Shown here piece after piece: positions 19,060 through 26,115 of a DNA stretch of 59,452 nt. Where the stretch lies: positions 1 through 59,452 of the forward strand of contig CALXLA010000008.1 of assembly GCA_944389075.1 (NCBI GenBank), in the 5' to 3' direction. Source of the stretch: an uncultured Spirochaetaceae bacterium (GTDB lineage: Bacteria; Spirochaetota; Spirochaetia; Sphaerochaetales; Sphaerochaetaceae). A model generated the notes under the pieces. The model was given only the letters and a program-made list of their open reading frames with translations, made no database searches and was not told the DNA's origin. A program made the position numbers and the translations under genes. Position 1 is the stretch's first letter. Every line of letters starts with the position of its first letter.

Positions 19060-19064
19060 CATGA

Positions 19065-19093
19065 TTGCACATACCAACATATTGCATTAAGCT
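19065..19093 (+). promoter_or_regulatory. Promoter of the lipoprotein gene at 19101
   Basis: TTGCAC is followed by 17 bp and TAAGCT. The -10 box ends seven bases before the ATG, which predicts a leaderless mRNA. Confidence 0.55.
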
Positions 19094-19100
19094 CAGAAGC

Positions 19101-19799
19101 ATGAAGAAATTGTCTGTAATACTCATTTCGATGATGATGCTTCTTGCATCGTGCACAGTAACGGAAACCATTGATGTCACAGCATCTGATTCAGGAAAAA
19201 GCACAACGGATGTCCAGGTAGAGCAGTTCTTCATCGATGTGCTCTACAGCTTCGCTGACTTCCTGCCTGAAGAGAATGCGGACATAATGGGCAATGCAGT
19301 TGCGGACTTAAGCTCACAGCTTGAATCACTGCCTTCAGTCGAGTCACCATCAATAGAAACTGTCGAAGAGAACCATTATAGGCTATCATTTGATTTCACT
19401 GATATTGCAGAACTCATCACTGATCTCGGTATAAGCGAGCAGTCGATCTTCTCAATCGGAGACAATTCATTCTCCTTCTATCTGGATATAAACAACTATC
19501 CGGAGCTGAAGACATTCCTCCCGTTCCTCTCAGATCCGAACTTCGATGTTTACGGACCTGAATACAATCAGGGAATGAGCGAAGCAGATTATCTTGAAAT
19601 GATGTCATTCCTTCTTGGAGAGGAAGCTCCTGATGCGATAACAAACAGCCAGATAACAATACAGCTTAATGTTCCAGGCACGATCTCAGAGAATGTCAAT
19701 GCAGAAGTCATAGATTCCGATACGGTCTCATTCACATTCCCTCTGGTGAAGTTCCTGCTCCTGTCAGAGCCTATCGAATTCTCCGTATCCTGGTCCTGA
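19101..19799 (+). CDS. Predicted lipoprotein, function unknown
   Basis: I do not recognise the family. The 232-residue product has a lipoprotein signal peptide: MKKLSVILISMMMLLASC, with Cys18 in a good lipobox. The mature part is acidic and Ser/Asp/Glu-rich, with alternating hydrophobic strands (FSFYLDINNYPELKTFLPF, QLNVPGTISENVN), suggesting a beta-rich surface or periplasmic domain. The start at 19101 is set by the signal peptide; an in-frame ATG 12 codons upstream would precede the -10 box. No Shine-Dalgarno sequence is present. Confidence 0.8.
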   Translation: MKKLSVILISMMMLLASCTVTETIDVTASDSGKSTTDVQVEQFFIDVLYSFADFLPEENADIMGNAVADLSSQLESLPSVESPSIETVEENHYRLSFDFTDIAELITDLGISEQSIFSIGDNSFSFYLDINNYPELKTFLPFLSDPNFDVYGPEYNQGMSEADYLEMMSFLLGEEAPDAITNSQITIQLNVPGTISENVNAEVIDSDTVSFTFPLVKFLLLSEPIEFSVSWS

Positions 19800-19806
19800 A
19801 TGCAGA

Positions 19807-19826
19807 GGGGGGGCAGATGCCCCTCC
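19807..19826 (+). terminator. GC-rich hairpin after the lipoprotein gene
   Basis: GGGGGGGC-AGAT-GCCCCTCC forms an eight-pair stem including one G-U pair. There is no clear T tract, so it may be a weak or Rho-assisted terminator. Confidence 0.5.
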
Positions 19827-20207
19827 ATCTTCTCTTCGCCTTCTGGCAGATTACCGCCTGCGGCATCGACAATGAAGCATGAGATATCACCCATCTGGAA
19901 GATTTGAGATCACGGCCTTATCTTGCTGGTTCCAGGGCTTTTCCAATATGCTCTTCACTCTTTAATCGAAGAAACTCAAGGCCGGCAGCATGCCTGATCG
20001 CTTCATTCAATCACACATCAACAGTTCTATCATGCACAGAAAATGAAATGAAGCGGTGCAGCCCGAATGAATCCCCTGATGAAAACGAAAGGCAACCCAC
20101 CCTGAAGCCATTGCTTCTAGACGGATTGCCATCAGTTTCATTGGATGTTCCAGTACTCTCTACCCACTGTCAGCTTTTGCTGCTCAATGGACTGGAGATC
20201 ATCAATT
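19827..20207. other. Non-coding stretch with no recognised gene
   Basis: No convincing gene is seen on either strand. A plus-strand reading of 114 codons starting at 19904 runs antisense through the tRNA and is an artefact. On the minus strand a short reading ending near 19925 is interrupted by a TGA and could be a gene remnant, but it cannot be assigned. Confidence 0.5.
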
Positions 20208-20280
20208 TAGCAGGGGCAGGACTCGAACCTGCGACCTCCGGGTTATGAGCCCGACGAGCTGCCAACTGCTCTACCCTACG
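20208..20280 (-). tRNA. Initiator tRNA-fMet (anticodon CAT)
   Basis: The cloverleaf has anticodon loop CTCATAA on a stem with three consecutive G-C pairs (GGG/CCC), A11-U24 in the D stem, and an unpaired first acceptor position (C1 opposite U72). These are the hallmarks of an initiator rather than elongator tRNA-Met. CCA is not encoded. Fmt, which formylates it, is encoded at 51613-52533. Confidence 0.93.
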
Positions 20281-20293
20281 TCGTTTCGTACAG

Positions 20294-20322
20294 AATTTAC
20301 AGGAAACAGAGGCATGTGTCAA
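20294..20322 (-). promoter_or_regulatory. Promoter of tRNA-fMet
   Basis: On the minus strand a consensus TTGACA is followed by 17 bp and TAAATT, ending 13 bases before the tRNA 5' end. Confidence 0.8.
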
Positions 20323-20561
20323 TACCTTGATGAAAAAGTTCTTAAAGGATTCTACATTATTCAGGAAAATCATATGCAGTATTTCATAACTATTACTGGC
20401 TATAAGACTTCAGAATATGATTCATTCCCCAATGGCTAAATCTACATTTATAATGAATATTCTCTGACAGCATTGCATATATACGATATAATTATATTTC
20501 TAATAAGAGATTATATCTTTATATAATGTATTAGTAGCCATGAAAATCTCTATAGCTAATC
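20323..20561. other. AT-rich intergenic stretch
   Basis: This stretch is clearly richer in A and T than its surroundings, especially 20420-20545, and no gene is seen. It precedes the DUF4143 ATPase gene and may mark an acquired segment or hold its promoter. Confidence 0.5.
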
Positions 20562-20617
20562 GGAATTTTTCAAGAAAATTCCTATCATAAGTCGGAATTT
20601 TTGGATATAATTCCGAC
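20562..20617. promoter_or_regulatory. Two operator-like dyads before the DUF4143 ATPase gene
   Basis: GGAATT-N9-AATTCC occurs twice, at 20562-20582 and 20594-20614. The second is extended to a perfect nine-base inverted repeat, GTCGGAATT and AATTCCGAC (20591-20617). The dyad centres are 32 bp apart, about three helical turns, and the second ends 14 bases before the ATG. Confidence 0.7.
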
Positions 20618-20631
20618 TACAGGTAGGTAAT

Positions 20632-21789
20632 ATGGCATATATCAGAAGAGCATTGGAGATTGAATCACTGTTAGAGGAAAGCTCGCTTTTCCTGTTCGGA
20701 CCAAGAATGACGGGCAAGACATCGTATATTGAAAATGAACTGCAGAAAAAAGCTATCCTCTCCATCACATTTCTCGACGGAGACACCCTTGAGGCTTTTC
20801 AGCGGAATCCTGTTCTTCTAAGATCGATGCTGAATGACAAGAAAGAAGGCTTCGTCATTGTAGATGAAGTCCAGCTTTTCCCACCTGTTCTCCTAGATAT
20901 ACAGCACATAATGACGCATAGCGATATCCAGTTTCTCCTTACAGGCTCAAGTGCAAGGAAAATAAAGAAAAGCGGCAATAACCTTCTTGGAGGACGAGCA
21001 GGGATTATGTCAATGCATCCGCTTGTCTGGAAGGAAATCAAGGATGTGAATCCAGAACTTGATTCAATCTTTTCCACCGGAATGCTTCCTAAGATATTCC
21101 GGTCAAAAACATATCAGGTTCTTCTGCGGAACTACGTCAGGGCGTATCTGGATAATGAGATCGCGGCTGAAGGCGAAAGCCGTGATCTTGGGGTATTCAG
21201 CAGTTTTCTTGCATTTGCAGCTTCCGAAAATACGGAGCTTATGAACTTCTCGAACGTATCAAGAGATATTGGTATGTCCGCTGATACCATAAAGAAATGG
21301 TATCAGATACTTGTAGATACATTCATCGGATATTATCTCAGGCCATATAGGAAAGGAACAAAACGAGTACCGGTAAATACATCAAAATTCTATTTCTTCG
21401 ATGTCGGTGTTGCAAGAACAGCAGCAAGAATGGCAGTTCCCACAGAAACAATGACAGAATATGGAAAGCTGTTTGAAAACTACATTTTCATGGAGCTGAA
21501 AGCTTATATTGATTACAGCATGAGCGATGATGAACTTTATTTCTGGCGTACACGCGAAGGTTATGAAGTTGATTTCATTGTAGAAAACAAGGCAGCAATA
21601 GAGGTAAAGACGTCAAAGAACATCACTCATAAAGAACTCAAGGGGTTGCGGGCGTTCATGGAAGAAAATGCCGTCAAGGAATACATAATCGTTTGTCGTG
21701 AGCTCTTTGAACGTACCACTGACGATGGAATCAGGATAATTCCATGGAAGCAATTCCTGGATAACCTATGGGACAATAAAATCATATGA
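20632..21789 (+). CDS. AAA ATPase with C-terminal DUF4143 (PD-(D/E)XK-like) domain
   Basis: The 385-residue product has an AAA_14-type ATPase domain with FLFGPRMTGKTSYI (Walker A), FVIVDEVQL (Walker B) and LLTGSSARK (sensor 1). A helical middle part follows (LLRNYVRAYLDNEI). The DUF4143 C-terminal part has YEVDFIVENKAAIEVKTSK, which resembles a PD-(D/E)XK nuclease core. The family is common in anaerobes and spirochetes, often in variable genome regions, and its role is not established. AGGTAGG precedes the ATG. Two dyads sit in front of it, suggesting autoregulation or a bound repressor. The AT-rich upstream region hints at recent transfer. Confidence 0.9.
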   Translation: MAYIRRALEIESLLEESSLFLFGPRMTGKTSYIENELQKKAILSITFLDGDTLEAFQRNPVLLRSMLNDKKEGFVIVDEVQLFPPVLLDIQHIMTHSDIQFLLTGSSARKIKKSGNNLLGGRAGIMSMHPLVWKEIKDVNPELDSIFSTGMLPKIFRSKTYQVLLRNYVRAYLDNEIAAEGESRDLGVFSSFLAFAASENTELMNFSNVSRDIGMSADTIKKWYQILVDTFIGYYLRPYRKGTKRVPVNTSKFYFFDVGVARTAARMAVPTETMTEYGKLFENYIFMELKAYIDYSMSDDELYFWRTREGYEVDFIVENKAAIEVKTSKNITHKELKGLRAFMEENAVKEYIIVCRELFERTTDDGIRIIPWKQFLDNLWDNKII

Positions 21790-21796
21790 AATTACC

Positions 21797-21822
21797 GGAG
21801 CATCCTGAACACAGAATGCTCC
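21797..21822. terminator. Hairpin between the convergent ATPase and deaminase genes
   Basis: GGAGCAT and ATGCTCC form a perfect seven-base stem in the 38-base gap between two gene ends. No clear T tract follows on either strand. Confidence 0.5.
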
Positions 21823-21827
21823 ATTAA

Positions 21828-22325
21828 TCAGCGATTTTCCCAGAAGCCTCTGTGATCGCGGAGTATAAGTTCCGCAAGTTCCTCATCATCGACAGGACCG
21901 GCAATCTCTACATTGCGCTGTCCCCGGGATATCACCTCGCGCGAAGAGAGCGAGAATGTAGGGTTTTCATGGTTGTCCCCAGTCTCTTCGAGAAGCCTCT
22001 TCTCGGAAAGGCCATACACGATACGCCCTATTCCAGACCAGTAGACTGCTCCTGTACACATGCAGCATGGTTCGAAGTTCGTATAGAGCGTGCACTTGGA
22101 CAGGAACTCAGGACTGTACTCCTTTGCAGCTCTCAGCACAAGGAGAGTCTCTGCATGATAGGCGCTGCCACCTTCAGTGAATGCATTGCCCTGCTCAAGA
22201 AGTACATTGCCATCTCCATCTGCAAGAAGAGCCCCGAAGGGATGATTACCGTCCTCCATTGCCTTATGAGCAACCTCAGCACAGCGTCTGAGAAGCTCCT
22301 TATCCTTTTCCGTGATTTTTTCCAT
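21828..22325 (-). CDS. Nucleoside/guanine deaminase of the cytidine deaminase fold
   Basis: The 165-residue enzyme has the zinc motifs YHAETLLVL (His ligand and catalytic Glu) and EPCCMCTGAVYWSGIGRIVYG (two Cys ligands). HPFGALL near residue 30 is typical of guanine deaminase and related purine deaminases. The likely reaction is hydrolytic deamination of guanine or a related base; tRNA adenosine deaminase is less likely, given the C-terminal half. It lies 20 bases after the SDR gene. A TATTAT box preceded by TGC ends six bases before the ATG, and there is no Shine-Dalgarno sequence. Confidence 0.85.
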   Translation of the reverse strand: MEKITEKDKELLRRCAEVAHKAMEDGNHPFGALLADGDGNVLLEQGNAFTEGGSAYHAETLLVLRAAKEYSPEFLSKCTLYTNFEPCCMCTGAVYWSGIGRIVYGLSEKRLLEETGDNHENPTFSLSSREVISRGQRNVEIAGPVDDEELAELILRDHRGFWENR

Positions 22326-22331
22326 GGCAAG

Positions 22332-22355
22332 ATAATAGCACAGAGTCAGACTCTG
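22332..22355 (-). promoter_or_regulatory. Deaminase promoter with embedded dyad
   Basis: On the minus strand the extended -10 TGC-TATTAT (22332-22337) lies six bases before the deaminase ATG. A perfect dyad, CAGAGT-CAG-ACTCTG, occupies 22341-22355 and overlaps the SDR stop codon. Confidence 0.45.
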
Positions 22356-23164
22356 TACATCTTCTTCAGTATTGCGAGGATCACGGAATCAGGAAGAAGC
22401 CTGGCAAGAACCATCAGTGCCTTATACTGGAAACCTACTGCAACACGGAGAGGTGGATGCTTCTTCTTGGATACTTTGAACACGACATCTGCAACAGACT
22501 GTGGACTCATGCCATTGAGTTCATCGTCAACCATCCTTGCGACAGCTCTTTCCGCCATGTCCTTATATACGCTGTTCTCTATATGGGGGAAGGACCTATG
22601 CTCAGTGAATCCAGTCCTTATATCGCCAGGCTCGACAAGAGTGCATTCGACACCGAAGCATGCAGCCTCCATCTTAAGGCATCCTGCATATGCTTCCAGC
22701 GCATACTTCGATGAACTGTAATGGCTCTGGAAAGGTATCGGAACACGGCCAGCGATCGAGGAGATTATGACAACAAGACTCTTTGCGTGCTTTCTCATTA
22801 CAGGAAGGGCATGCCTGTTCATGTTCAGCACGCCGAAGTAGTTTGTCTCAATCTGCTTTCTTGCCGCATCAGGAGGAGTATCTTCAGCGGCGCCGGCTAT
22901 GCCGAATCCTGCAGAATGGACGATTATGGAGAAATCACCGATTCTCTCAATCGCATGGCTGATGCTCTCATCATCAGTCACATCGCAACGGACTCCCGTG
23001 ATGCTCCCCTTCCCTACATCAGTCCTCTTCTCCTCAATCGTCCTGCTGAGACCGAAGACCGTATATCCTTCTGATGCGAAGCGCTCGGCAACAGCCTTGC
23101 CGATACCGCTTCCGGCTCCAGTGACCACAATCCTGTCAGTATATAGGAAATCGTTTCTGCTCAT
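22346..23164 (-). CDS. Short-chain dehydrogenase/reductase
   Basis: This is an NAD(P)-dependent oxidoreductase of the classical SDR family, 272 residues long. The cofactor motif VVTGAGSGIGKAVAERF is at the N terminus, the NAG-like segment reads HSAGFG, and the catalytic Ser and YSSSKYALEAY (Tyr-x3-Lys) are intact. The 60-residue C-terminal tail (VADVVFKVSKKKHPPLRVAVGFQYKALMVL) is typical of SDRs annotated as ketoacyl- or lipid-related reductases. The substrate cannot be told. The start at 23164 lies six bases after a consensus TATAAT and removes a non-homologous 68-codon extension. Confidence 0.88.
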   Translation of the reverse strand: MSRNDFLYTDRIVVTGAGSGIGKAVAERFASEGYTVFGLSRTIEEKRTDVGKGSITGVRCDVTDDESISHAIERIGDFSIIVHSAGFGIAGAAEDTPPDAARKQIETNYFGVLNMNRHALPVMRKHAKSLVVIISSIAGRVPIPFQSHYSSSKYALEAYAGCLKMEAACFGVECTLVEPGDIRTGFTEHRSFPHIENSVYKDMAERAVARMVDDELNGMSPQSVADVVFKVSKKKHPPLRVAVGFQYKALMVLARLLPDSVILAILKKMYRV

Positions 23165-23170
23165 GCCCTG

Positions 23171-23203
23171 ATTATAGTGATATCGCGGCACGTCTGCTAT
23201 CAT
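23171..23203. promoter_or_regulatory. Bidirectional promoter between the SDR and alkD-like genes
   Basis: On the minus strand TATAAT (23171-23176) lies six bases before the SDR start. On the plus strand an extended -10, TGC-TATCAT (23198-23203), lies six bases before the alkD-like start. The two -10 boxes are 21 bp apart, so each promoter's -35 region lies on the other's -10 box. Confidence 0.6.
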
Positions 23204-23209
23204 CGGAAC

Positions 23210-23818
23210 ATGAATCCATTCTACAGCGGCCTTATTGATGAGAAATACAGAGATTTCAGCACAAAGATAGTCAAAGATGACACGCTCCCTGTACTGGGTG
23301 TCAGAATCCCTGATATCAGGAAACTCGCGAAGAAACTCGAGAGCATGGACTTCCCCATACTCTGCCATGAGGATGTGCTTCTCAAAGGCCTCATGATAGC
23401 CTCGCGGAAAACAACATTCAGCGACAAATCAGCGATGCTCGATGAATTGCTTCCCTGCCTTTCCGCATGGGATCATTCAGATATCATAGGATCTGCGATG
23501 AAGATTATGAAAGGCGATGAGGAGGATGCCTTCAGATATTTCTCATCACTTCTCAAATCGGAAATGATCTATGCAAAGCGCATCGGGATAGTCTATCTAT
23601 TCACACACAGGACGCTTTACAGAGACAAGGATATCCTTTCATTGATAACCGCCGCAGATAGCGATGAATATTACATCGCAATGGCTGTAGCATGGGCAAT
23701 CCAGGTTTTCTGGAAGGAAGATCCCTCAGTCATTGAACGCATCAGGGTCTCAGACAGGACCAGAAAGCGTGCGGAACAGAAAATAAGAGATTCGATAAGA
23801 GAGCGCAGAAGCCATTGA
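23210..23818 (+). CDS. DNA alkylation repair protein, AlkD-like HEAT-repeat family
   Basis: The 202-residue all-helical protein belongs to the AlkC/AlkD superfamily of DNA glycosylases acting on alkylated bases. The N-terminal element VLGVRIPDIRKLAKKL is characteristic. The segment SAWDHSDIIGS carries the Trp and Asp that match the AlkD active site, and MAVAWAIQVFW provides a further Trp. The start at 23210 is chosen over one 11 codons upstream, because the latter lies inside the promoter. No Shine-Dalgarno sequence is present. Activity on DNA is inferred from the family. Confidence 0.85.
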   Translation: MNPFYSGLIDEKYRDFSTKIVKDDTLPVLGVRIPDIRKLAKKLESMDFPILCHEDVLLKGLMIASRKTTFSDKSAMLDELLPCLSAWDHSDIIGSAMKIMKGDEEDAFRYFSSLLKSEMIYAKRIGIVYLFTHRTLYRDKDILSLITAADSDEYYIAMAVAWAIQVFWKEDPSVIERIRVSDRTRKRAEQKIRDSIRERRSH

Positions 23819-23876
23819 CATCCGTTTCTAAAGATAGTAGCATTACTGTTGACAATAACACTGAAGGAGCTTGCAT

Positions 23877-25166
23877 ATGAATCTTGTCACAAATGGAATA
23901 GACACAAAAGGACTTCCGGATGAGAAAGGATATTTCGGAGAGTATGGCGGATCATATATCCCTGAGGAACTCCAGCGCGTCATGGATGAAGTCACAGAGG
24001 CCTATGAGAAAATATCGGCTGACCCAACATTCATCGAAGAGCTGAAGGACCTGAACGAGCACTACACAGGACGCCCAAGCCCTGTATATCATGCGAAAAG
24101 GCTCTCAGAGGCTGCCGGGGGAGCTGAGATATACCTCAAGAGAGAGGATCTCAACCATACAGGAGCCCATAAGATCAATCACTGCCTTGGTGAAGTCCTC
24201 CTTGCAAAGAGAATGGGCAAGAAGAAAGTCATAGCAGAAACGGGAGCCGGACAGCACGGAGTCGCACTTGCCACGGCCGCTGCCCTTCTTGGTCTTGAAT
24301 GCGATATCTACATGGGTGAAATCGATGTGAAGAAGGAGGCTCCCAATGTCTCGAGGATGAAGGTCCTTGGAGCGAAAGTTGTTTCCGTGACACGCGGGAC
24401 AAGGACGCTCAAGGATGCTGTCGATGCTGCTTTTGAGGCTTATCTCGCAGACCCCGTGACACAGATCTACTGCATAGGCTCTGTTGTGGGACCACATCCA
24501 TTTCCGATGATGGTTCGTGACTTCCAGTCAATCGTAGGAATGGAAGCCAGAGAGCAGATGCAAAGCTACGCGGGCTCCCTTCCTGATGCAGTAGTCGCAT
24601 GTGTAGGAGGCGGTTCCAACGCGGCAGGCATCTTCTCGGCATTCCTCAAGGACAAGGATGTCGCGCTCTATGGAGTCGAACCAGCTGGAAAAGGACTCGA
24701 CACTGACAAGCATGCCGCAACGATATCAAAAGGAACTGTAGGAATACTCCATGGATTCAAGTCACTTGTATTGCAGGACAAGAGCGGAGAAGTCCTTCCT
24801 GTCTACTCAATCGCATCAGGCCTTGATTACCCGGGAGTCGGGCCACAGCACAGCTATCTCCATCAGATAGGAAGAGTCAATTACACGACAGCGACGGACA
24901 GGGAGGCTGTGGAAGCATTCTATGCGCTCTCAAGAATGGAAGGCATCATCCCTGCCCTTGAGTCATCGCATGCTGTCGCTTATGCGGTGAAACTTGCGAA
25001 AGAACTCGGAAAGGGAAAGAAAATCCTCGTCAACCTCTCGGGAAGAGGCGACAAGGATATAGATTACGTCATGGAGCATTACCCACTGACAGAATATGAG
25101 CCTGAAGAGAATCTCAAGGATGGATACGATGAATTCCTGAAGCACATCGGCGGCGAGAAGAACTGA
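23877..25166 (+). CDS. trpB: Tryptophan synthase beta subunit, without trpA or other trp genes nearby
   Basis: This PLP enzyme condenses indole and serine to tryptophan. It has 429 residues, a little longer than common TrpB1. The PLP Lys lies in [11 protein letters not shown], the phosphate-binding loop is GGGSNAAG, and [10 protein letters not shown] is conserved. A TTG two codons upstream is in frame, but the ATG at 23877 has GGAG at suitable distance. No other trp gene is in the window, so it may salvage indole or work with a TrpA encoded elsewhere. Its stop codon abuts the yitT stop, forming TGATCA. Confidence 0.93.
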   Translation: MNLVTNGIDTKGLPDEKGYFGEYGGSYIPEELQRVMDEVTEAYEKISADPTFIEELKDLNEHYTGRPSPVYHAKRLSEAAGGAEIYLKREDLNHTGAHKINHCLGEVLLAKRMGKKKVIAETGAGQHGVALATAAALLGLECDIYMGEIDVKKEAPNVSRMKVLGAKVVSVTRGTRTLKDAVDAAFEAYLADPVTQIYCIGSVVGPHPFPMMVRDFQSIVGMEAREQMQSYAGSLPDAVVACVGGGSNAAGIFSAFLKDKDVALYGVEPAGKGLDTDKHAATISKGTVGILHGFKSLVLQDKSGEVLPVYSIASGLDYPGVGPQHSYLHQIGRVNYTTATDREAVEAFYALSRMEGIIPALESSHAVAYAVKLAKELGKGKKILVNLSGRGDKDIDYVMEHYPLTEYEPEENLKDGYDEFLKHIGGEKN

Positions 25167-26075
25167 TCATTCATCATTCCTGAGGGCTTTCTTCACAGGC
25201 ATGAAACCCCTTCCAAGAACCTCATATGCCTCGGTCACGAATATGAAGGCCGAGGCATCTTCATGGCTGACGATGGAAAGAAGCGCATTCAGCTGGTTGT
25301 TCGGGACGATTACTATCAGCATGTATTTTGATTTCATCGTGTAGAGCCCCTCTCCTTCGAATACAGTTCCTCCCCTGTGCAGCTTTTCAGTAACGGCTTT
25401 TGAGATATTCGGTATCTTCTCGATATCCGTAAGGATATGGACAGCCTTGGACATATTCGTACCGAATCCCATGAGAACGAAGTTTGTAAGCTGCGCGGAA
25501 AGATACATGGCGATTATCGCGAAAAGCATCGGCTGGAGCCCGAGGAAAATGCCACCACAGCTGACGACCACTGCGTTTACAGTGAAACTGACAGCTCCTA
25601 CAGAGACAGGAAAACGGCTTGCGACCACCTGTGAGATTATATCGGATCCACCTGTGTTGCTTCCTGTCCTCATCGTGAGGCCTATGCCGACACCCATCAG
25701 GACACCGCCATAAATAGCGGAAAGGAGAACATTGACAGGCTCGGATGTATCAAGGAATCCCTGATAATCAGTAAGCCTGCCGACTACTGTCGTCATCAGC
25801 GAGACCATCACGGAACCGACAAGTGTCCTGATTCCGTAGCGCCATCCGAACACCTTCATTCCGAAAAGAACCAGAGGAATATTGATCATCATCATTCCAA
25901 TACCCTGGTCAAGCCCGAAAAGATAGTAGAGGATCGTACCGATACCGGTGGCACCACCGCCTGTTATTTTAGCAGGGGTGTAGAAACCAGCAGCTGCCAC
26001 TCCCGAACACAGAGGTCCGAGAATAAGCAGCACATAATCTGAAGCCCTTGAATAAATCGGCTTATGCTTAAGCAT
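25167..26075 (-). CDS. YitT family membrane protein (DUF161 + DUF2179)
   Basis: The 302-residue protein has about five to six membrane helices (YVLLILGPLCSGVAAAGFY, GIGMMMINIPLVLFGM, VLLSAIYGGVLMGVGIGL), with the conserved GSNTGGSDIISQVVASRF. A cytosolic C-terminal DUF2179 domain of about 80 residues follows. Members are widespread and some have been linked to metabolite transport, but the function here is unknown. GGAG lies five bases before the ATG. It follows the uxu genes in the same direction after a hairpin. Confidence 0.9.
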   Translation of the reverse strand: MLKHKPIYSRASDYVLLILGPLCSGVAAAGFYTPAKITGGGATGIGTILYYLFGLDQGIGMMMINIPLVLFGMKVFGWRYGIRTLVGSVMVSLMTTVVGRLTDYQGFLDTSEPVNVLLSAIYGGVLMGVGIGLTMRTGSNTGGSDIISQVVASRFPVSVGAVSFTVNAVVVSCGGIFLGLQPMLFAIIAMYLSAQLTNFVLMGFGTNMSKAVHILTDIEKIPNISKAVTEKLHRGGTVFEGEGLYTMKSKYMLIVIVPNNQLNALLSIVSHEDASAFIFVTEAYEVLGRGFMPVKKALRNDE

Positions 26076-26087
26076 AGAAACTCCAGA

Positions 26088-26107
26088 CCCTTGCCCGAAG
26101 GCAAGGG
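26088..26107 (-). terminator. Stable tetraloop hairpin between uxuB and yitT
   Basis: On the minus strand CCCTTGCC-TTCG-GGCAAGGG is a perfect eight-base stem with a UUCG loop. No T tract follows, so it may stabilise or partly end the uxu transcript. Confidence 0.55.
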
Positions 26108-26115
26108 CATAAGAT

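Noticed and set aside
19904-20248. Open frame of 114 codons ending AGAGLEPATSGL
   Set aside because: The end is the well-known false translation of an antisense tRNA gene; the rest matches nothing and overlaps tRNA-fMet.
23849-23876. TTGACA just before trpB as a promoter
   Set aside because: The hexamer at the correct 17 bp distance, TGCATA, is a poor -10 and would fall on the start codon, while trpB has a Shine-Dalgarno sequence. Transcription from further upstream is likelier.
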